Assembly (NCBI RefSeq): GCF_032854445.1
Contig: NC_088295.1
Coordinates: forward strand, 94,109,805-94,173,804
Direction of reading: 5' to 3'
Length of the DNA: 64,000 bases
DNA from: Liolophura sinensis
Lineage: Eukaryota > Mollusca > Polyplacophora > Chitonida > Chitonidae
The number at the start of each line of letters is the position of its first letter. Position 1 is the first letter of the stretch. The notes under the pieces were generated by a model that saw only the letters and a program-made list of their open reading frames with translations, was not told where the DNA came from and did no database searches. Position numbers and translations under genes: made by a program. Of this stretch, positions 33,655 to 46,400 are shown piece after piece.

Positions 33655-35060
33655 AAATGATAACTCACAAGATGCCATGTGTCCAGTCATTCCCACCTTT
33701 CACAAGATGCCATGTGTCCAGTCATTCCCACCTTTCACAAGATGCCATGTGTCCAGTCATTCCCACCTTTCACAAGATGCCATGTGTCCAGTCATTCCCA
33801 CCTTTCACAAGATGACATGTGTCCAGTCATTCCCACCTTTCACAAGATGCCATGTGTCCAGTCATTCCCACCTTTCACAAGATGCCATGTGTCCAGTCAT
33901 TCCCACCTTTCACAAGATGCCATGTGTCCAGTCATTCCCACCTTTCACAAGATGCCATGTGTCCAGTCATTCCCACTTTTCACAAGATGACATGTGTCCA
34001 GTCATTCCCACCTTTCACAAGATGCCAAATGTCCAGTCATTCCCACCTTTCACAAGATGCCAAATATCCAGTCATTCCCACCTTTCACAAGATGCCATGT
34101 GTCCAGTCATTCCCACCTTTCACAAGATGCCATGTGTTCAGTCATTCCCACCTTTTCTCAAGATGCCATGTGTCCAGTCATTCCCACCTTTCACAAGATG
34201 CCATGTGTCCAGTCATTCCCACCTTTCACAAGATGCCATGTGTCCAGTGGGCATCATTCCCACCTTTCACAAGATGCCATGTGTCCAGTCATTCCCACCT
34301 TTCACAAGATGCCATGTGTCCAGTCATTCCCACCTTTTACAAGATGCCATGTGTCCAGTCATTCCCACCTTTTACAAGATGCCATGTGTCCAGTGGGCAT
34401 CATTCCCACCTTTCACAAGATGCCATGTGTCCAGTCAATCCCACCTTTTACAAGATGCCATGTGTCCAGTGGGCATCATTCCCACCTTTCACAAGATGCC
34501 ATGTGTCCAGTCAATCCCACCTTTCACAAGATGCCATGTGTCCAGTCATTCCCACCTTTTACAACATGCCATGTGTCCAGTCATTCCCACCTTTTCTCAA
34601 GATGCCAAATGTCCAGTCATTCCCACCTTTCAAAAGATGCCATGTGTCCAGTCATTCCCACCTTTCACAAGATGCCATGTATCCAGTCATTCCCACCTTT
34701 CACAAGATGCCATGTGTCCAGTCATTCCCAACTTTCACAAGATGTCAAATGTCCAGTCATTCCCACCTTTCACAAGATGCCATGTGTCCAGTCATTCCCA
34801 CCTTTTACAAGATGCCATGTGTCCAGTCATTCCCACCTTTTACAAGATGCCATGTGTCCAGTCATTCCCACCTTTCACAAGATGCCATGTGTCCAGTCAT
34901 TCCCACCTTTTACAAGATGCCATGTGTCCAGTCATTCCCACCTTTCACAAGATGCCATGTGTCCAGTCATTCCCACCTTTCACAAGATGCCATGTGTCCA
35001 GTGGGCATCATTCCCACCGTTCACAAGATGCCATGTGTCCAGTGGGCATCATTCCCACCT
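33655..35060. repeat. 35-bp tandem array (about 40 copies)
   Basis: Unit TTCACAAGATGCCATGTGTC + CAGTCATTCCCACCT. Some units have an extra GGGCATC (for example 34248, 34395, 34470), a variant that has itself spread. All three plus frames are open; no independent coding evidence. Confidence 0.97.
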
Positions 35061-35438
35061 TTTATGAGAGCAACATTTATGGTAAACAACAAATGGTTCA
35101 ATATTCTGCATGTATTTATTATTGATATCACAACAAAAGGATTTTGTGCATTTGAACATATTTATGTTAAATGTTGAACATTAGCTGTAGGCCTTTGCAC
35201 AATCATACATGAACTGTTGTATGATGATGTATCTTGTTGCATGCTGTAGGAATGTTAAAGGTGGCCACACTTGCTTTATGACATCATCCCAGCTCACATT
35301 GGATCATTATAAAACAAAATGTTTCTTTTTTGACATCCTGGAGTTTGGATGTGAAATATAAAAATGTAAGAAGAAAAGTGATATCTGACTTAGTGAAATA
35401 ACACTTTTTCTGTGAAAGAAATCCTGATATATAACTTA
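35061..35438. other. Intergenic, nothing recognised
   Basis: AT-rich sequence between the 35-bp array and SINE B4. Confidence 0.45.
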
Positions 35439-35700
35439 TTTATTTATTTATTTGATTGGTGTTTTACGCCGTAGTCAAGAATATTTCACTTATACGACGG
35501 GGGCCAGCATTATGGTGGGTGGAAACCGAGCACAGCCCGGGGGAAACCCACAACCATTCGCAGATTGCTGTCAGACCTTCCCACGCACAGCCGGAGAGGA
35601 AGCCAGCATGAGCTGGACTTGAATTCACAGCGACCGCATTGGTGGAAGACTCCTGGGTCATTACGATGCGCTAGTGTGCTAACCATCTGCGGAGGCCCCA
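35439..35700 (-). mobile_element. SINE family B, full-length with perfect target duplication
   Basis: Flanked by the exact 13-bp duplication GATATATAACTTA at 35426-35438 and 35701-35713. On the minus strand it runs from a tRNA-like head to the AAATAAATAAAT tail. Confidence 0.93.
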
Positions 35701-35714
35701 GATATATAACTTAA

Positions 35715-35858
35715 GAACTGACTGTAATATTTCTTAGGTTTATTGGGGTATAAACAAAAAAACTGCTCTGCAAACTGTATAAATCCATGCAGCAGTTCAT
35801 ACGAAGTTTGCACAGCGTTTTTTTTTTTTACACCCCAAAAAACATTACAGTCAATACT
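35715..35858. repeat. ~145-bp inverted repeat next to SINE B4
   Basis: GACTGTAATATTTCTTAGG (35719) pairs with the reverse of AAAAAACATTACAGTC, and CTGCTCTGCAAACT with AGTTTGCACAGCG; the centre is near 35787 (ATGCAGCAG). A fold-back element or MITE. Confidence 0.65.
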
Positions 35859-36284
35859 AATAATTTAATTTAAGGAATAAAAGAATGTTTTGAAAAAGGG
35901 AATGCCACGGGCTCTTGAACACACATTTTATGAACGAGATGCTTTGAAACTGGTGATTGAAGTTACTAAGTAACGTCATGTACCCCACGAGGGAATGATG
36001 AGGGAAAGTTTACATCTGGTTGGATGGTTTCAAAAAGAATCGCAAATAACTTAACCTTACAAGCGTACATTCAGGAAAATTAAATTACTTGTATATAATC
36101 AAGTACATATATAATCAAGTACATATATACTCTGGCATGGACTACAACAAATCGCATAAAATTACATGGATTGTTCCACGTACTAATTGCCATGCTGTAC
36201 AGAAGGGAGACTGGTTTGCGAAATCGAAAAATCAAGTGAAGTAATATGTGATCTGCTGTGAATTACATAAAATATGAGGCCAGT

Positions 36285-37387
36285 GTGTCAGTAAGATCAG
36301 AGTCGTTATACTCTGTCATCACCTGGGATTTTTTACCTTGGGCCCATGTACAGACACCCTGTGTGTCAGTAAGATCAGGGTAACAGTCTGTTATACTCTG
36401 TCATCACCTGGGATTTCTTCACCTGGTCTCATGTACAGACACCCTGTGTGTCAGTAAGATCAAGGTAACAGTCTGTTATACTCTGTCATCACCTGGGATT
36501 TCTTCACCTGGTCTCATGTACAGACAGCCTGTGTGTCAGTAAGATCAAGGTAACTGTCTGTTATACTCTGTCATCACCTGGGATTTCTTCACCTGGTTTC
36601 AAGTACAGACAGCCTGTGTGTCAGTAAGATCAGAGTCGTTATACTCTGTCATCACCTGGGATTTTTTCACCTGGTCCCATGTACAGACAGCCTGTGTGTC
36701 AGTAAGATCAGACTCGTTATACTCTGTCATCACCTGGGATTTCTTCACCTGGTCTCATGTACAGACAGCCTGTGTGTCAGTAAGATCAAGGTAACAGTCT
36801 GTTATACTCTGTAATCACCTGGGGTTTCTTCACCTGGTCCCATGTACAGACAGCCTGTGTGTCAGTAAGATCAAGGTCACAGTCTGTTACATTCCCTCAT
36901 CACCTGGGATTTCTTCACCTGGTCCCATGTACAGACAGCCTGTGTGTCAGTAAGATCAGAGTCGTTATACTCTGTCATCACCTGGGATTTCTTCACCTGG
37001 TCTCATATACAGACAGCCTGTGTGTCAGTAAGATCAAGGTAACAGTCTGTTATACTCTGTAATCACCTGGGTTTCTTCACCTGGTCCCATGTACAGACAG
37101 CCTGTGTGTCAGTAAGATCAAGGTCACAGTCTGTTACATTCCCTCATCAGCTGGGGTTTCTTCACCTGGTCCCATGTACAGACATCCTGTGTGTCAGTAA
37201 GATCAAGGTAACAGTCTGTTATACTCTGTCATCACCTGGGATTTCTTCACCTGGTCCCATGTACAGACAGCCTGTGGTCAGTAAGATCAAGGTCACAGTC
37301 TGTTACATTCTGTCATCACCTGGGATTTCTTCACCTGGCCTCATGTACAGACAGCCTGTGTGTCAGTAAGATCAAGGTAACAGTCTG
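36285..37387. repeat. 85-bp array of the SMG9 terminal exon end
   Basis: About 13 units. On the minus strand each reads GCTGTCTGTACATGGGACCA, GGTGAAGAAATCCCAGGTGA, TGACAGAGTATAACAGACTG, TTACCTTGA, then about 20 nt of trailer. That is the last ~60 coding nt of SMG9 with a stop codon. The unit before each copy ends in CACACAG, a weak acceptor. Confidence 0.93.
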
Positions 37388-37451
37388 TTATAACTCTGTC
37401 ATCACCTGGGATTTCTTCACCTGGTCCCATGTACGGGCAGCATAATGAAAC
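37388..37451 (-). CDS. SMG9: SMG9 exon 13 (last)
   Basis: Acceptor tttgtgacag. In the conserved frame it encodes FHYAARTWDQVKKSQVMTEL-stop. The tandem copies lack one A here and read on as TEYNRLLP-stop, closer to the family's C-terminus. Confidence 0.8.
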
Positions 37452-40400
37452 CTGTCACAAAGGAGAGTCAGTTTCATATGTAATTTACATCATATGTCCC
37501 ATGGCATATTAAAAATATTGGTTACATTATAATTAGCCTGGAATTAAGCTAACTGTTTCGCAAATAGTTGCAGCAATTACATCCACTATACAGGTGGCAT
37601 ATGATATGACATGACATGGTCATGCGCAAAAGAGTCAGGGTACACACAGTTTATTTGTGATACATGTACAACTGCCACTTCATGGTAGCAGTCCCGACAA
37701 CTCACCAGTTTTCTCAGACAGAGTGACAACTGAATTCACCCAGTTTTCTCAGACAGATTTGTGTGTGTGTGACAACTCACAAGGTTTTCTCAGACAGAGT
37801 TGTGTGCGTTTGTGTGTGTGACAACTGACCAGTTTTTCTCAGAATTGTGTGCATGTGAGAACTCACCAGTTTTCTCAGACAGAGTTGCATGTGTGTGACA
37901 ACTCACCAGGTTTTCTCAGAGTTGTGTGTTTGTATGTGACAATTCACAAGGTTTTCTCTGACAGAGCTGTGTGTGTGTATGTGTGACAACTCAAGTTTTC
38001 TCAGACAGAGTTGTGTGTGTGTATGTGTGACAACTCAAGTTTTCTCAGACAGAGTTGTGTATGTGACAATTCACAAGGTTTTCTCTGACAGAGCTGTGTG
38101 TGTGTATGTGTGACAACTCAAGTTTTCTCAGACAGAGTTGTGTGTGTGTATGTGTGACAACTCAAGTTTTCTCACACAGAGTTGTGTGTGTGTATGTGTG
38201 ACAACTCAAGTTTTCTCAGACAGAGTTGTGTGTGTGTATGTGTGACAACTCCAAGTTTTCTCAGCCAGAGTTTGTGTGTGTGTATGTGTGTGTGTGTGAC
38301 AACTCACAAGGTTTTCCCAGACAGAGTTGTGTGTGTGTGTGTGTGACAACTCACAAGGTTTTCCCAGACAGAGTTGTGTGTGTGTATGTGTGTGTGTGTG
38401 ACAACTCACAAGGTTTTCTCTGACAGAGTTGTGTGTGTGTGTGTGTGTGACAACTCACCAGTTTTTTCTCAGACAGAGTTGTGTGTGTCAGAAGGTAGCG
38501 TGGGACTCCATACAACTGTCCTCTGAGCGACCTGAGCAGAGTGTTGAAGCTGGGGAACCCTCTGTACTCTGGCAGCAGAGTCAGTATGCTATCTGAAACA
38601 TGACAGTGGCAAGAAATAACAGCCTACCATGCTGCACTTGTTCAAAGCTAGCCTGTGTATCACACTACATGTATTTGCTTATTTTATTGGAATATTTAAC
38701 TTATACAACAGGATGCAGCATTATGGTGGGTGGAAAACAGACCGAGCCCGGAGACACCCACTACCGTGCTCTGGCAGACTCAAGAGTGAAAGGCCCCTGG
38801 GTCAATGTGCTGCGATAGTATACTAACTACTTGGTCACAGAGGTTCCTGAATTATATGAAAAATCATTATGAAAGATTCATTATAAATTTTGAGATTTAT
38901 TTAACAATTCCAGAGCATCCCACACCTTGCACATGAAATCTACAGGACCACCATCTGCCAATCCTACACTTCTTATTTCCACATCCCCTGGGCTCTGCCC
39001 GGTTTTCACCCACCATAATGCTGGCCGCTGTCGTATACGTGAAGTGGTACTGGTTGTGTGCCTTTAAGTACTTATCACATTCACAAGGTGGAATGAAACA
39101 ATTTCTAATCAGCAGTAATTTTTCATTATCAAATATAATTGCATCTAATGCACGAGACTTGCATTCAAACGTCGCTATTACAAAAAGTATGGCACCCATG
39201 TCTCTTAGAGAGGTAATCTCACCGGAGGCAGTAGGTACGTCTCTATTATAGAACACAGTGACATCTCAGAAGGGGCCTTCTAGCGGAGACTTATTCTTTT
39301 CTGCTGTCAAGCACAACCAAGCTTTCTAAGATGTTACAACTATGCCTACCAATGATAGACAACATTCCTACCACACCATTTGACCTCTATCAATCCAGTC
39401 ATCTCTCTTTGTATTTCAATTCATTTACCCAAATTTGGGGTAGCTCCAAAAATTGCACATCAAATCCTATCAGATCTGTGTGCTGGTAAATTGTGTTTCT
39501 TGTTGTTAGCAGTCTTACCCTCACTTAACGTTCCTTGGGCAAGCTCGCAACCCCAAGATAAGGACAGTTACTGACATCTTGTGTAGCAACTGTACAAACT
39601 CACCTGTGTCCATGAACACACTGTGGGTTTTCCCTTGATGGTCAATGTTTGTCGCATATTTATCCATAATATTTCAGATACAAGTCACTAAAAATGTTTT
39701 AAAAACTGTAGATTTTCACACCTTGCACATTGTTAATTGATCACTCAGGAGATTTCATATAAGAATTAATCAACCCCTCTCTGGGAAAAAGTTAAGCTAT
39801 GTACACCAAACTAAAAGGTCTAAGGGAGATAACTCTGCTCCACTTGTCACACGGAAATTCACACTGATGAAGAGGTGTCCAAATATGGCAGCCAGTGATC
39901 ATCACCAACATAAAGGCCTTCCTAGCATATATAATGATTGGTCCCAGGAATCACATTATGTTATAATCATAAAGGAATAACAAGAGAGGAAAGACTGGAC
40001 AAAAACCAATTATCTCTGGAATGAGAATGAAAGATTGGACTAAACTGTTGATGTTAAATCATTAAAATTGATATTTAATAATATTTTCTGCAGTTTTTCC
40101 TATACCACGCACTAAATCTGTAGTCTGAACAATATCCAAGCAGAGCAGAGTGTAGTCTAACCTACATGTACACGAGGTTAACAATGCCTGATGGCTGTTT
40201 ACCTCTGTCAAAGGAGGTGGCTGTATCATATGATGGCAGGAGAAACAGGTTCACATCTGACCGAATGGTTTTCCTGTTAAGTCCTGAGATCACAGAGCCA
40301 TTAGCCAGTGTCAAGGAACCTGCAAATATAAGAATTAAACACTACTCTTAAAAGCGCAAGGTTCCTTTATTTCATGATAATGACCATTAAAGCTTCATTT

Positions 40401-43400
40401 CACAAAGGCGATTAAAATGAAATAAGTTTACTTAATCTGTCTTAGTCACCTGATTTTTACTGGGGACTTCAAAAGATTGCTTTTTTCATTTTACTTTACT
40501 CACTAACCACATAGTTCAGTACATGAGTAGGTAAATATCTTTCAAAGCTGGGGGACGTGACTAAAGAATTAAATCCTATGGACTTCCTCTATGCCAACAC
40601 TTATACAAAATGAATTGTTCTGAGGAGGTACATGTAGTCATATATGTACCGTAAGAGATTTGAAAACAACAACAAAACAATAAAAAATAGAAAGAAAATA
40701 GATCCACAAGAAACCACAAAATAGCCACAACACGTACATAAATACAAAAGGCATAATGTTCTCTGACAGCACAAGAAATCGATATACAGTACATGTCGAC
40801 CAGACAAGAACAAACACACTGTGCACATTAAAGGATCATCAAACATAGTCAATGACATGAAATTTTAAAACATACATCATGTCACTGAACAACATGCTCA
40901 GTGATTTCTGATAGGACCAGAATGTATCCACACTGGAGTCAACCCTGGACTTCACTTCCACTCACCTTTACAGCGAAGCTTAGAGTCCCTGAACGGCATG
41001 CTCAGTGATTTCTGATAGGACCAGAATGTATCCACACTGGAGTCAACCCTGGACTTCACTTCCACTCACCTTTACAGCGAAGCTTAGAGTCCCTGAACAA
41101 CATGCTCAGTGATTTCTGATAGGACCAGAATGTATCCATGCTGGAGTCAACCCTGGACTTCACTTCCACTCACCTTTACAGCGAAGCTTAGAGTCCCTGA
41201 ACAACATGCTCAGTGATTTCTGATAGGACCAGAATGTATCCACACTGGAGTCAACCCTGGACTTTACTTCCACTCACCTTTACAGCGAAGCTTAGAGTCC
41301 CTGAACAGCATGCTCAGTGATTTCTGATAGGACCAGAATGTATCCACACTGGAGTCAACCCTGGACTTCACTTCCACTCACCTTTACAGCGAAGCTTAGA
41401 GTCCCTGAACAGCATGCTTAATGTCTGTTGATAAGACCTGAATGTGTCCATGCTAAAGTCCTCCCTGGAAGCTTGGTTCTGTACAAACACTGAATGTAAC
41501 ACAATATAACTCAACATTTTCCTTGTTCTATCACATAAACAAAGTATCCACAGAGGGATTCTGGCAATGAAAAATTATTTGCTCACAAAGCTGTACTTGT
41601 ATATATGAAGTGGGCTGCAGAAAAACTGCAAAGTAATTCAAATTAGATCACATTTAAAGCTATATTGAGTCCTCGCTGGCTCATCTGGATAAAGCTGTAC
41701 TGGGCCTTTGCTGGTTCATCTGGATAAAGCTGTACTGGGATAAGATTGGTGGATTACTCTGGCAACTCAGATTCCTGGTTAAGGTTGGTAGTTTGCTCTG
41801 GGCACTCAGGTTCCTGGTTAAGCTTCGTGGTTTGCTCTGGGCCCTCACGTTCCTGCTTAAGGTTGGTGGTTTGCTTGGGGCACTCAGGTTCCTGGTTAAG
41901 GTTGGTGGTTTGCTCGGGGCACTCAGGTTCCTGCTTAAGGTTGGTGGATTGCTCTGGGCACTCAGGTTCCTGGTTAAGCTTCGTGGTTTGCTCTGGGCCC
42001 TCATGTTCCTGGTTAAGGCTGGTGGTTTGCTCTGGGCACTCAAATTCCTGGTTAAGGTTGGTGGTTTGCTCGGGGCACTCAGATTCCTGGTTAAGGTTTT
42101 CGTGGTTTGCTCTGGGCACCCACATTCCTGACTGAGGTTGGTGGTTTGCTCTGGGCACTCAGATTCCTGCTTAAGGTTTCCGTGGTTTACTCTGTGCACT
42201 CAGACTTCTGGTTAAGGTTTTCGTGGTTGCTCTGGGCAATCAGGTTCCTGGTTAAGGTTTTTGTGGTTTGCTCTGGGCACTCAGATTCCTGCTTAAGGTT
42301 GGTGGTTTGCTCTGAGCACTCAGATTCCTGCTTAAGGTTGGTGGTTTGCTCGGGGCCCTCACATTCCTGACTGAGGTTGGTGGTTTGCTCTGGGCACTCA
42401 GATTCCTGCTTAAGGTTTCCGTGGTTTACTCTGTGCACTCAGACTTCTGGTTAACGTTTTCGTGGTTGCTCTGGGCAATCAGGTTCCTGGTTGAGGTTTT
42501 TGTGGTTTGCTCTGGGCACTCAGATTCCTGCTTAAGGTTGGTGGTTTGCTCTGGGCACTCAGATTCCTGGTTAAGGTTTTCGTGGTTTGCTCTGGGCACT
42601 CAGATTCCTGTTTAAGGTTTTCGTGGTTTGCTCTGGGCACTCAGATTCCTGTTTAAGGTTGGTGGTTTGCTCTGGGCACTCAGATTCCTGGTTAAGGTTG
42701 GTGGTTTGCTCGGGGCACTCAGATTCCTGGTTAAGGTTTTCGTGGTTTGCTCTGGGCACTCAGATTCCTGCTTAAGGTTTCTGTGGTTTACTCTGGGCAC
42801 TCAGGCTCCTGGTTAAGGTTTTCGTGGTTCGCTCTGGGCATTCACATTCCTGACTGAGGTTGGTGGTTTGCTCTGGGCACTCAGATTCCTGCTTAAGGTT
42901 TCCGTGGTTTACTGTGGGCACTCAGATTCCTGGTTAAGGTTTTCGTGGTTGCTCTGGGCACTCAGGTTCCTGGTTAAGGTTTTTGTGGTTTGTTCTGGGC
43001 ACTCACATTCCTGGCTGAGGTTGGTGGTTTGCTCTGGCCACTCAGATTCCTGGTAAAGGTTTCAGTGGTTTGCTCTGGGCACTCAAATTTCTGGTTAAGG
43101 TTTTCGTGGTTTGCTCTGAGCACTCAGATTCCTGACTGAGGTTGGTGGTTTGCTCTTGGTACTCAGATTCCTGGTTAAGGTTGGTGATTTGCTCTCGGCA
43201 CTCAGGTTCCTGGTTAAGGTTTTCGTGGTTTGCTCTGGGCACTCACATTCATGACTGAGGTTGGTGGTTTGTTCTGGGCACTCAGATTCCTGGTTAAGGT
43301 TTCCATGGTTTGCTCTGGGCACTCAGATTTCTGGTTAAGGTTTTCGTGGTTTGCTCTGAGCACTCAGATTCCTGACTGAGGTTGGTGGTTTGCTCTTGGT

Positions 43401-46400
43401 ACTCAGATTCCTGGTTAAGGTTGGTGGTTTGCTCTGGGCACTCAGGTTCCTGGTTAAGGTTTTCGCGGTTTGCTCTGGGCACTCACATTCATGACTGAGG
43501 TTGGTGGTTTGCTCTGGGCACTCAGATTCCTGGTTAAGGTTTCCATGGTTTGCTCTGGGCACTCAGATTTCTGGTCACGGTTTTCGTGGTTGCTCTGGGC
43601 ACTCAGGAGCTTAATTAAGGTTTTTGTGGTTTGCTCGCGGCACTCAGATTCCTGACTGAGGTTGGTGGTTTACTCTGGGCGCTCAGATTCCTGGTTAAGA
43701 TTTCCGTGGTTTGCTCTGGGCACCCAGGTTCCTGGTTAAGGTTTTCGTGGTTGCCCTGGGCACTCTGGTTCCTGGTTAAGGTTTCCCGTGGTTTGCTCTG
43801 GGCACTCAGATTCCTGACTGAGGTTGGTGGTTTGCTCTGGGCGCTCAGATTCCTGACTGAGGTTGGTGGTTTGCTCTGGGCGCTCAGATTCCTGGTTAAG
43901 ATTTCCGTGGTTTGCTCTGGGCACCCAGGTTCCTGGTTAAGGCTTTTGTGGTTGCCCTGGGCACTCTGGTTCCTGGTTAAGGTTTCCGTGGTTTGCTCTG
44001 GGCACTCAGATTCCTGACTGAGGTTGGTGGTTTGCTCTGGGCGCTCAGATTCCTGACTGAGGTTGGTGGTTTGCTCTGGGCGCTCAGATTCCTGGTTAAG
44101 ATTTCCGTGGTTTGCTCTGGGCACCCAGGTTCCTGGTTAAGGTTTTTGTGGTTGCTCTGGGCACTCTGGTTTGTTTCCTACTGCTTCCTAAATCCATAAA
44201 CCTGACCCTATATATATTTATGAAAAATATCTTGAGGGCTTTGCTAAAAAAACACTACTATGTCCCATAGCAGACCTGAAATAAGCTACGCAAGATTGAA
44301 CAACAAAGCTACAATCTCTGAACAAGTCAGGTACAAGTCAGACAATCCCTTGCAGTTAGCAAGCACACTTATTTCAACTAGATTATTGGAAATGCAGAAT
44401 AAATCCTTTAGCTTAATCTTTCGTAAGATGCTTGTTACAGAACCAGGAAAATAACAGGATTGTGCAAACAAAACCCTCTCTTTCAATTGTCAACAACTGC
44501 TGAGGAAAATCACTGAATACAAAAAGACAGAACTCATGGTAGGAATGACAAGGATAAGTGGTGTATGGGGATAAATGGTGTTTTTGCTGCTGCATACCCA
44601 GGTGGGGGTGGTAGTCGTCAGAATCCTCAGGGTTAGACCCAGACTCCTGGCTGCTGCCTGATGGGGAGGCTGGCTTCAGCATCTCGGCTGTTAGGAGAAA
44701 CCTGTAAAAACAACAGCCCAGGGTTTGATTACCACCTCAAATATCCTCAAGTTTGTACCCTGATAGGTATTGTTTAGACACAGGTACAGATGTATTACAG
44801 GACAAGTGGTGACTGTCCATGAATGCACCCCATATTTCTAACTGGTCACTGTCCATGTATACATCCCATATTTCTAACTGGTCACTGTCCATGTAGGCAT
44901 CCCATATTTCTAACTGGTCACTGTCCATGTATACATCCCATATTTCTAACTGGTCACTGTCCATGTATGCACCCCATATTTCTAACTGGTCACTGTCCAT
45001 GTATACATCCCATATTTCTAACTGGTCACTGTCCATGTATGCACCCCATATTTCTAACTGGTCACTGTCCATGTAGGCATCCCATATTTCTAACTGGTCA
45101 CTGTCCATGTATACATCCCATATTTCTAACTGGTCACTGTCCATGTATGCACCCCATATTTCTAACTGGTCACTGTCCATGTATGCATCCCATATTTCTA
45201 ACTGGTCACTGTCCATGTATACATCCCATATTTCTAACTGGTCACTGTCCATGTATACATCCCATATTTCTAACTGGGGCATGTCCATGTATGCACCCCA
45301 TATTTCTAAACATGCCTGTACAGGCGTTTTAATTGGCCTATGACTTTACCTGAGGAAGTTGAGATCTGCAAACCAATCCTGTACCACAAGGACCACATTG
45401 CACACTGTCATCAGGAAGGCGGCCAGCTGTAATGACTACAAATGAAATCAGATTATCTTCAGCCATATGCTAAATGACCTCAAATTTTGCTCATGACTAA
45501 GCTGCACATCAGGCTACCTGATTATACCAGTGCTTTTAACACTACAGAAAGGTGATCTGAGGTTTGCAGGATGATATCGTAGCAGAAACATATAAGTTTC
45601 AGCTCCAAAAGTAATGTTGAATGATGTTTAATTGCCTCTAAAAATGTAATTTTTCAGGTGAATTTTTTTATCATTCAGGCTAACTATACATATTCTAAAA
45701 CAAAAAGAAGTTTAATGCTATAAAATCAAACTTTGCTTTTTTCACAGACTCAAGGAAAAATGTCTATTGTCTATCAACAAGCAAATATTTGTCGTGAAAC
45801 AGGTACATTGGGGCTTAACAGATTTCTCTGCGTTGTGCACGTTTAGGAGAGTGAGCCCTCCTTGACTCATATCAATAACCTTCAAATCAAGCATTCACTG
45901 ATTTGGTGATAGCTTTACTTCCGCTAGAACTCAAATACCACTGACCAGCCCCGATAGTACAGTTGGTAGAGTGTCCCCTTTGGGAGCGGTAGATCCAGGA
46001 TCAATCCTGGGTTGAGTCACACCTAAGACCTTGGCATTCAACATGAAGTGGATAGTGCAATGACTGGTTGACCAGTATCAGTATAATGGCTCGGGTGGGC
46101 AGCTTACTTGCCTTCGGTAAGGCGTTTGAGTGAAGCAGCACTAGATAGAAGAGCGGTGGAAATCCGTCCTGCAACAAGGAGGCACATTACATGCACTCTA
46201 AGGATTCCTTCATCGTCACATGACTGAAAATGTGTTTAGCTCGACATTAAACCCCAACCACTCACTCATTCCCTCAAATATCACCAGGATTTGGCACCAC
46301 AAACACCATGATGATTTGTCAACGTTTCCTTCTACAGACATCATGATGATTTGCCAGTGTTTACTTCCACGAACATCCTGACGACGTGCCAATGTTTACT

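Noticed and set aside
33655-35060. CRISPR-like array
   Set aside because: Units are directly abutting with no spacers; eukaryotic minisatellite.
33677-35177. Three overlapping 350-480-aa ORFs
   Set aside because: Read-through of the 35-bp array in all frames.
41685-44168. Telomere-like or exon-derived array
   Set aside because: GGTTAAGGTT recalls telomeric sequence but the 40-bp unit is complex, and no SMG9 exon end matches it.
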